NCBI GenBank assembly: GCA_001566295.1
Contig: KQ964248.1
Coordinates: 1,240,001 to 1,304,000, forward strand
DNA length: 64,000 nt
Direction of reading: 5' to 3'
Source of the DNA: Microdochium bolleyi
Taxonomy: Eukaryota; Ascomycota; Sordariomycetes; Xylariales; Microdochiaceae
This document shows positions 57,286 to 64,000 of the stretch, piece by piece. Under the pieces are notes generated by a model. The model was not told the origin of the DNA. It ran no database searches and saw nothing but the letters and a program-made list of their open reading frames with translations. The position numbers and the translations under genes were made by a program. Position 1 is the first letter of the stretch; each line of letters starts with the position of its first letter.

Positions 57286-59375
57286 TCATGGTATGACGTC
57301 GACCTCGTCTGACGATATGATTTCAGCTTCTCCTTCCTCGCGGAATTTGATACCGCCGGGTGCTTTGATTCCATCTTTGACCCAAGCCGTCTCAGAGACT
57401 TTGTCAAGGGTCCACCTGCTACGCGCGCGTTTCAGCAGCCCTTCTGTAATGTTCATGGCGTCTGTCAGGTCTTCGGCTGCGAATTTCGACTCGTCGGCGT
57501 CATGGTCACCATCGTCTCCAGCATACTTGATCCAACTCCAGTCTACTCGAGCAATGCGGTGACTGGTCCTGCTCCGCATTCTCTGGACGTCGCTTGCATT
57601 CGGGTGAGGATCGAAGGGCAATCGGGATTCCATGAGCGCATAAAGCAGCACGCCGAGAGACCAAGCATCAATCGCTCTTCCATCATATGGCTGGCCGAGA
57701 ATGACTTCAGGCGCAGCGTAATCGTCGGAGCCACACCGTGTCTCAAGCTTTTCGTCGTCAGCTACGAAGCGCGAGAGGCCAAGGTCCGTCAAAGTAATGA
57801 TTGAATATGGATAAGTGATCCAATCTTGTTGCGGGTCGGCCAGCTCTTGAGGAGTGAGATTCACCAGCACATCTGTTGCAAGCGTGTTAGGATACGCTAT
57901 GCCTGTTGTGGGTGAGAGGATGTTCATGCGAGGATCAACTTACTCTCCAACTTGATATCACGATGAACGATCCTACGGTCGTGCAAATATCGTACGGCTC
58001 CAACGAGCTCCGAGAACATACGCCTCATAAGCGTGTTAGTCAGTACGTGGCGATGGGCAGTGGCGATATCAAAAAGGTCGCCGCCGGGGCTGTAACTCAG
58101 AACCAAGAGCGCTCTTGTGGATTCTATACTCCACGCCTTCAGATGCACGACACAAGGGTGATCAACGATCCGCATAATTTCGAGCTCCCGCTTCAGGCTC
58201 ATTTCCACGCGGTTCTCGGATGCGCCACCGCGAGGGCCGTGCTCACAAATCTTGATGGCAACAAGACTCTTGCGGTCCAGATGCGGTGGCGTTGCAGGAA
58301 GGGCGCTTGCAGAGCCATCTGAGGTGTTCGCCTCAACGTAATCAGTCCGACTTGTGGCGAGTACCACACGACTAAAGGTACCCTGGCCAAGTTCTTTGAC
58401 GAAGCGCCACCTTCGGAGCTTATGGTCCTCACGGCTGCGTGCGTCGAACACTTCTACACGGGGTCGTTTGGAGCCGCAACCGTCGTTGCTCTGAGAAGAC
58501 TCACTCGGAGGTGGAGAGGGCGGCTTCGTCACGGGAGTGATTCCACGAGCTTCAGAAAGGTGCGGTTCCCTTCTTATGGAGTGGTCTGGAGTGGTGCTGT
58601 CGTGTTCTGCCGGGACAGTCCGGCGTGTGACTGTGAGCTGCCTTTTGGGCACGTTCTTGGAATCTGAGACGTATTCGCTGATGCTCCGGTTGCGGGCGTG
58701 CTCGTGTTTTCCGCAGCTGACCTCATCTGCGTGATCTGGCTGAAGGCCGGCGTATGCCTTGCGTTTGATCTGGTGGGCAATGGCCGAATGAACAGACTCG
58801 CCACTGGCCGTGACGAGAACCGACTCATGCATGACTTGTGGCAAAGGGGTCTCGCGGGAGGAAGACCTCGGGCGGATGCGGTTCCACGGGCCGGGAGAGT
58901 CGCCAGGAAAGAGGGGAGAGGGCAGCGGGGTGATGCTGCCCATTGCCGAGATGACAGGACTGGGGTACGAGGAGCCTGGGGAGGACGAGATGCCTTTGGA
59001 GAGAGCTTGCTTGAGACTGGGCGTGCGGGAGACTGGCCTAAGGCTGGAAGAGGAGGGCTGGCGCTGGATGTCGCGGCCGTGCAGGCTCCTGCTCCTCGAG
59101 AGGGCGGCGTTGCTCTCGAGGCTCTCTGTGCGCTGGGGCGGCGGGGGACGGGAGGCGGCAGTGTCGATGGACAAGGAGGAACGCGGGATCTGGCCGTCTA
59201 GGGCTGTAGCGGCGAGAGGAGGCGTAGGCGCAACCGTGAGGGCCTGGAAGGGCAGTGTCGAGGCTATCGGGGCGGGTGTGGGAGATGGCGAGGGGGCCGA
59301 GGGGGCGGCGGCGCCATGGCTGTGGTCGGTGCGGGAGGAGTCGCGAGCGAAGCTGCCGGGCAGGGCAGCAGACAT
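57286..59375 (-). CDS. Serine/threonine protein kinase with DLG instead of DFG
   Basis: Two exons, 59375-57944 and 57872-57286, give 672 residues. The 71-bp intron restores HRDIKLE-N-VLVNL. The first ~320 residues are a disordered Ser/Pro/Arg-rich region. The kinase domain starts ELGQGTFSRVVLA (glycine loop 330-337), with ATP lysine K375 (VAIK), an insert of about 20 residues before it, catalytic HRD at 471-473, and K475 and N478. The metal-binding motif is TDLGLSRF (DLG 507-509). The activation segment ends RCGSDDYAAPEV, and helix F reads GRAIDAWSLGVLLYALMESR. All catalytic residues are present, so it should be active despite DLG. The subfamily resembles fungal CAMK-like kinases, but I cannot name it. 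The start at 59375 is preferred over the in-frame ATG at 59516. Confidence 0.88.
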
Positions 59376-62300
59376 GGCGGAGGAGGCGGAGGAGGAGAGA
59401 TGTCGTTTGTCGTCAGCCGGGCCGGGCAGGCCAGGAGCACAGGACCGTGATACGGAGGGCGGATGGCAGCGACGTGGTTGGTCGAGGGCGAGGGCGGCGA
59501 GGGAAGTGGCAGGCACGTCTCTTGCGGGTCTAGTGCAGTGCGGTGCAGTGCAATGTGGGCGGGGCGGGCTGGGGTTGTGGTGCTTAAAAGATCACTTCCA
59601 ATTGTTGCCGCCAGTGGTGACCCTTTGAGCCAACTCCTGCGCTTGTCTGGACAGACCCCACGGAGTACCGCTCCCTCCCACCGCAATACACGAAGTCAAT
59701 TGTCGACAGGCCCGACGCGCTCAGGCACTGGGGTGGTCTTCCTGGTATTGCTGATAACTGCGTCTGCAGCCGTTTCCGACCTGGTCCTTATCCACCTGCT
59801 TCCGGATCCAGCCACCGCCTCCCGCGCCCAGGGCCGCCCCAACAGAGCAATCCGCAGTCCTGTGTTGTAATGGCAAAGCAGGCATGACTCGGACGAGCAG
59901 CTCCCCAGCGCGTGTAGCTGATGTCATCACCAGTTCTTCCTGGCGGCATGGTGCATGGTGCCGGCCACTGGCAGCCGGGCGCCGCACCACGGTCTGTTTA
60001 GCCCTCGGCCATTGGCCACTCCCTCGTTCCTGAATTTAGGTGCACGTTAGGGCTGTCTTGAGTGTCAGCGCGCACCGCTGGCATCTTGGCAGCAAACACT
60101 CGCCACAGCGGATAGTGCTGAACAACCATCCTGATCTTGACCCAGGCAGAGTCCACGTCAGCGTGCAGCGGCACTGTAATCCTTCGTACCGATAATCTAT
60201 TCTTAGTTGCGAGACAGTGTCATCAGGTCCTCCATCGCTCGAATCTACCATCAAGTCGGGAAGTCTCGCGCAAGCCCGGTCGAGCGCAACGATAATGCGA
60301 CACATGCGACCAGGTGGTGAACCCGGCTCATGATTGACTTTGCTCTCCACGGCAGTCGCTGTGACCGAACCACCGCCTCACCTGGCCACTGCTGCGAGTA
60401 CCCGGACCAGTCCCCGCGGTGGCGGATCCGGGCCGGCATTGTGGATCACCATCCGGAACTCCGATCGGTAGCACAGACGCGGCCCGGGCCCTGACTGCCC
60501 TTTGGTGCCATCAGCCTTGCTGCACATAGAAATCAATAATACATCCATCGTGCAGCCAAAGTAGCCTGTATGTTGTAGCGCCTCGTTGTTAGCAGCGTGC
60601 ATTGGAGCATATTCGGCTGATGCATCATGCTTTTGTGCACATTGTCAACGCGGCACGCCAGGCAACACATACTTCGAGTATGTGCCAGCTCACTCGTGTA
60701 TCTGAGGAGCGATCAAACAAGTCTCGCCTTGGTCAAGAGCACTGTCTCCTCACATGCCGCATTCGTTTTCTTGTCTTGACTGTTTGCGCTCCTCAAACCG
60801 GGACTTGGAAGATCTCAGCCGCCACTAGCCTCCAGATGATCACTTCAGACACCGCTCCACGCCTTGGGGGGCCAAGGTGGTATTTTACGACGCCGGGCGT
60901 GTGTTTGATCCTAGGCAACCATCGATATAAACTCATACGATCCTGCCCTGGCCTCTCGACCTCTCGGCCTCCATAATCGAACGACTTGAAGCTTGGACTG
61001 TCCTCTGTTGCGAGTAGTCTGGTGACTTCTTCTCTCTTGTGTGGTGCTGAGGTTGCATTAAGCAAGTACGGCCAGTCCTTTGACACTTTTTGTGCAGATT
61101 TGTCATTTACCCCGTTTGGCTTACCCAGGGACGGATGAGCCAAGCTTGACCGGTTCCGGCATACTCGATATACATGATACTTCTAAACTCACCGACGGGC
61201 ATTCAGACTGCGGTTGTGCATGAGTTGTTGCCAAGATGCAACTTTACAAGATCACAAGATCTGTGGCCTCGTACACTAACTTGATCGAGGCTCGACAGCG
61301 GCATTCCATCCACCATCGTGTCAGGAAATACTCGCTTGGAAAGCTGCATATGCTTAGCATCCACCGTTGCTTCCATTTTTGGCCCAGTCCTTGCTCCAGC
61401 CTTGAGCCGTTGCTCTACTTACACCTCGATCGCCCTGATGACAAGGACTAGGAAATGAGACTCCAGAGCATGTTGCAGCTCCCCAGACTGCAGTGCTTCC
61501 TTGGCAGGCTTGGCAACTAGTAAAGTACTGATGCTTATTCTTTTCAATAATGAGCATACTGATACAATAGTGCGAAGCATAGAAAACGCCATTTTCGCCT
61601 CCCGTTAAGCCTCGTGGACACGACATGTGATGATAGTAACGTCCTTGCCAAATAGCTAACCATTGGTCATGGCGCCATGTGCCGAGGCCAAACATGGCAC
61701 GCGATTTCGAGACCTCACGGTGAAGGTGGCCTATTGCTATCACAGCACCAGGGCCGCATCGTGTAATGGTAGCAAACTTGATAGCAGTCTCCTGGACACT
61801 TGTTTCGTCTCCCATTTCTGTCCATAATTTCCTGCAAACCAGTGACTTGCAGCATTATCACAAGCAATAGCAGTGCAAGTATCCAAATACGATGAACAAT
61901 GGGGCTCACGACCACTATTGTGAACTTTCGATGCCGCCTCCTGAAGCATTACTGGCATGATACTATCCGCGAGAAGAGAGTGTTCCAGGACCCTAGATAA
62001 CGTGCTGGGGACCAGGAGCGCAGTTCTGTCAAACGAGTGAGCACTGCATCAGATGATTTACCAGCAGTACTCGAGAGCAGTGTCTGAAGTAAATTCGCCT
62101 AACTTTGAAGAAGAACCCAATGTTGCCGCTAGGCACTGCGGCAATATATTTAGCTGACACACACCACGTATCTGGCTGAATGGCCATGCTGGAACGCCTA
62201 TCACCGAGCCAGACCGACACAAGCTTTCAATCGTGTAAGTGCCTGCTGTTCTCCCCACTGGGAAAACAGGACCGGAGCCCGCAGCAGGCAGTATCAGACC

Positions 62301-62772
62301 ACAGGAGCCGGCGTCTAGAAGGAATAATGTACAACTATCGGGCTGCCGCGCTCGCGAGTCAGGCAATTCAGGGCGACAGGAGCGCAAGATAGAGTTGGTG
62401 GCAGCGATATGAGCCGAGTGGTAGCATGTTTGTGTGTCCAGCAAAATGCTGCGAGGCACGAACGATTGTCGTCGCAAGACTCAGGCACGCTCGAGGTACT
62501 TCTTGGGTGGAATTGAACGAGGGTACATGTGCTTTGTGCTCCGTACTGTGCGCAAAAGGGTTCAAGTGGAGCCCCATATTTCTGATAACCACTTAACGCC
62601 GGTTCCACGCGACGCGACCTTGGTGCCCCACGAGCGCGTCCCCCAGTTCGGCTCTGCCCGCTTTGAGTGCTCTGACCAACATCTTCAACAACTGTGGGCA
62701 TAACGACAACATTGCCAATCCAGACTCAAACACACCAGGACGATCCAGCATACCTCCGAGGTCGATCCCACC
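59376..62772. other. 3.4-kb intergenic region between kinase and PRI2
   Basis: Long divergent spacer. The left ~300 bp is C/T-rich on the kinase strand and looks like its 5' leader. The rest has only short overlapping ORFs (up to ~150 codons) without domain features, and no recognisable tRNA or mobile element. Near the right end lies a tandem ACGCGA site. Confidence 0.5.
62607..62617. promoter_or_regulatory. Tandem MCB-like element upstream of DNA primase gene
   Basis: ACGCGACGCGA, two overlapping ACGCGA cores, lies 156 bp before the PRI2 ATG. MBF-type factors in yeasts bind ACGCGN and switch on DNA-replication genes, including primase, at the G1/S transition. Function here is inference from motif and position. 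Confidence 0.45.
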
Positions 62773-64000
62773 ATGTTGCGGCAGGATTTCAACCGCGTGG
62801 ACCCAAAGAGACGCAATGTCGTTGACCATCGCAAGAAGCAGTTTGCCGACCCGGCCTACAAGGAGAACCAGTATCCGCACCGCCTCAACATCTACGCCAC
62901 TCCTCCAACCGCCGACATCACTCTCGAGCAATTCGAGCAATGGGCAATAGATCGCCTCCGTATCCTTGCCGAGCTCGAGGCTTGCTCTTTCCGCAACAAG
63001 TCCTTCCCAGAGACTCTTGCTCACATGAAGCCCTTGCTCGACAAATACCTGCCTCTCGAATCCAACACGTCCTCGTCTACTCGACTCGCTGCCGAGCGCC
63101 AAAAGGATCATTACAGTCACTTCATATTGCGCCTTGCCTTCTCATCCACTGAAGACCTCCGCCGCCGATTCTCTCGCGTCGAGACCATGCTCTTCCGACT
63201 TCGCCTTGAGCTGGATAGCGCGAAGGAGCGCATGGAGTTCGTACAGAGCCTCAATCTCGACTGGGAGCCTGTGTCGCCAGAGGAAAAGATGAAATACTTG
63301 GCAGAGCTTGGTGCAATCAGTGGATTTCGTAAGGGCGGTGCCGACGAGGAGACATACTTCAAGGTCGACTGGGAGCGGGTGCCAGATCTTGTCGAGAGTC
63401 GACGCGTGTTCTTGAGGGCTGGCAAAGCGTTTGTGCCTTCGAAAGAACTGTCAAGCATGGTGTCGGTGGAGTTCACGAAGAGGCTACACAGAGCATTGGA
63501 GGTATGCACTCTGCACTCCAGAGCTAGCCAGCTATATCCTACGACCCTATGCAGGGCCATTGTGCTAACGCCGCCTGCCTTACGCAGCTTACTGCGCGGG
63601 CCTTACCCCGACTGGACGAGGACGACCGCTTAACACCAATTCTTGACCACCTATCCAAAAATTTCATCACTCCCGACTCGGCCTACAGTAGTGGCACGTC
63701 TGACGTGCCTGGTGCCGATATCAGTGCGCGGAATATCGACAACCTCTCGACGAATTTCCCGCTATGCATGCAGCATCTACACAGATCCCTGCGTCGTGAT
63801 GCTCACCTCAAGCATTTCGGACGACTGCAGTACACGTTGTTCCTCAAGGGCATCGGTCTCAATCTTGAGGAGTGCTTGGTGTTCTGGAGGAGCGCATTCC
63901 ACAAGGTCACAGACGATCAATTCAACAAGGAGTACAGATATAATGTACGGCATGTTTATGGCGATGTTGGAGGCGACTCAAATCGTCGCGGTGGGGGCTA
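62773..64000 (+). CDS. PRI2: DNA primase large subunit (5' part, runs off window)
   Basis: Exon 1 (62773-63501) and the start of exon 2 (63588 to the window end) join in phase 0 at LHRALE-LTARALPRL. The 86-bp intron ends TACGCAG. About 380 residues are visible, roughly three quarters of the usual length. The start MLRQDFNRVDPKRRN and the early LEQFEQWAIDRLRIL match fungal PRI2. The C-terminal iron-sulfur domain begins NFPLCMQHLHRSLRRDAHLK, with the first cluster cysteine in FPLCM, followed by GRLQYTLFLKGIGLNLEE and RYNVRHVYGDVGGDSNRRG. The protein partners the small catalytic subunit and polymerase alpha in the nucleus to make RNA-DNA primers. The remaining cluster cysteines lie outside the window. 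Confidence 0.95.

Noticed and set aside
58810..59628. 272-codon ORF opposite the kinase N-terminus
   Set aside because: Antisense shadow of the Ser/Pro-rich kinase exon; no recognisable protein features.
62560..62576. GGTTCAAGTGG as a tRNA B box
   Set aside because: It lacks the CC of the consensus and has no matching A box or acceptor stem nearby.
1..64000. tRNA genes and CRISPR arrays
   Set aside because: No convincing A-box/B-box pair or cloverleaf was seen, and no spaced repeat array is present; CRISPR is not expected in a fungal nucleus.

Overview
The window is chromosomal DNA of a filamentous ascomycete, most likely a Sordariomycete. The evidence is short spliceosomal introns (about 44-107 bp; GTAAGN/GTACGT donors, CTGAC-like branch sites, YAG acceptors), GC-biased third codon positions, and fungus-restricted families (Zn2Cys6 regulators, rhodopsin-domain membrane protein, DUF7580, AcuF-type zinc finger, LOA1). 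There are no operons and no bacterial signals.

Left arm, 1-41.5 kb, is gene-dense with balanced GC. In order: a C2H2 (AcuF-type) zinc-finger gene running off the left edge (-); a divergent DUF7580-type gene with an unsettled middle (+); an FAD monooxygenase (+); a zinc alcohol dehydrogenase (+); a secreted two-domain beta-propeller phytase with EGF modules (+); a hydrophilic disordered protein (-); ILV3 dihydroxy-acid dehydratase (+) convergent with a LOA1/VPS66-type acyltransferase (-); a kinesin-14 (+); RNase T2 (+); a Zn2Cys6 regulator (+); a mitochondrial-type FAD oxidoreductase (-); a seven-exon rhodopsin-domain membrane protein (+); a Dal5-type MFS transporter (-) divergent from a TauD-type dioxygenase (+); a second Zn2Cys6 regulator (+); and a Kv-beta-type aldo-keto reductase (+).

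Middle, 41.5-54.1 kb, is a gene desert. Its left shoulder (41.5-45.3 kb) carries a decayed reading frame (43661-44251, -) with two internal stops and a doubtful ORF. From about 45.35 kb to 54.13 kb the DNA becomes sharply AT-rich with only random-looking ORFs, broken by two less AT-rich islets. This looks like an AT-isochore made by RIP-like decay, or less likely a compact centromere.

Right arm, 54.1-64 kb, restarts abruptly with an isolated secreted DUF4185-like gene (-). A Ser/Thr kinase with a DLG motif (-) and the 5' part of the DNA primase large subunit PRI2 (+) follow; PRI2 has a tandem MCB-like site upstream and runs off the right edge.

Functionally the window mixes housekeeping genes (branched-chain amino acid synthesis, DNA replication, spindle motor, lipid acylation) with nutrient-scavenging or environment-facing genes (phytase, RNase T2, TauD dioxygenase plus transporter, two related regulators, a possible receptor, a secreted protein beside the AT-rich block). 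Exon joins were worked out by hand from splice sites, phase and protein continuity. No database search was run.
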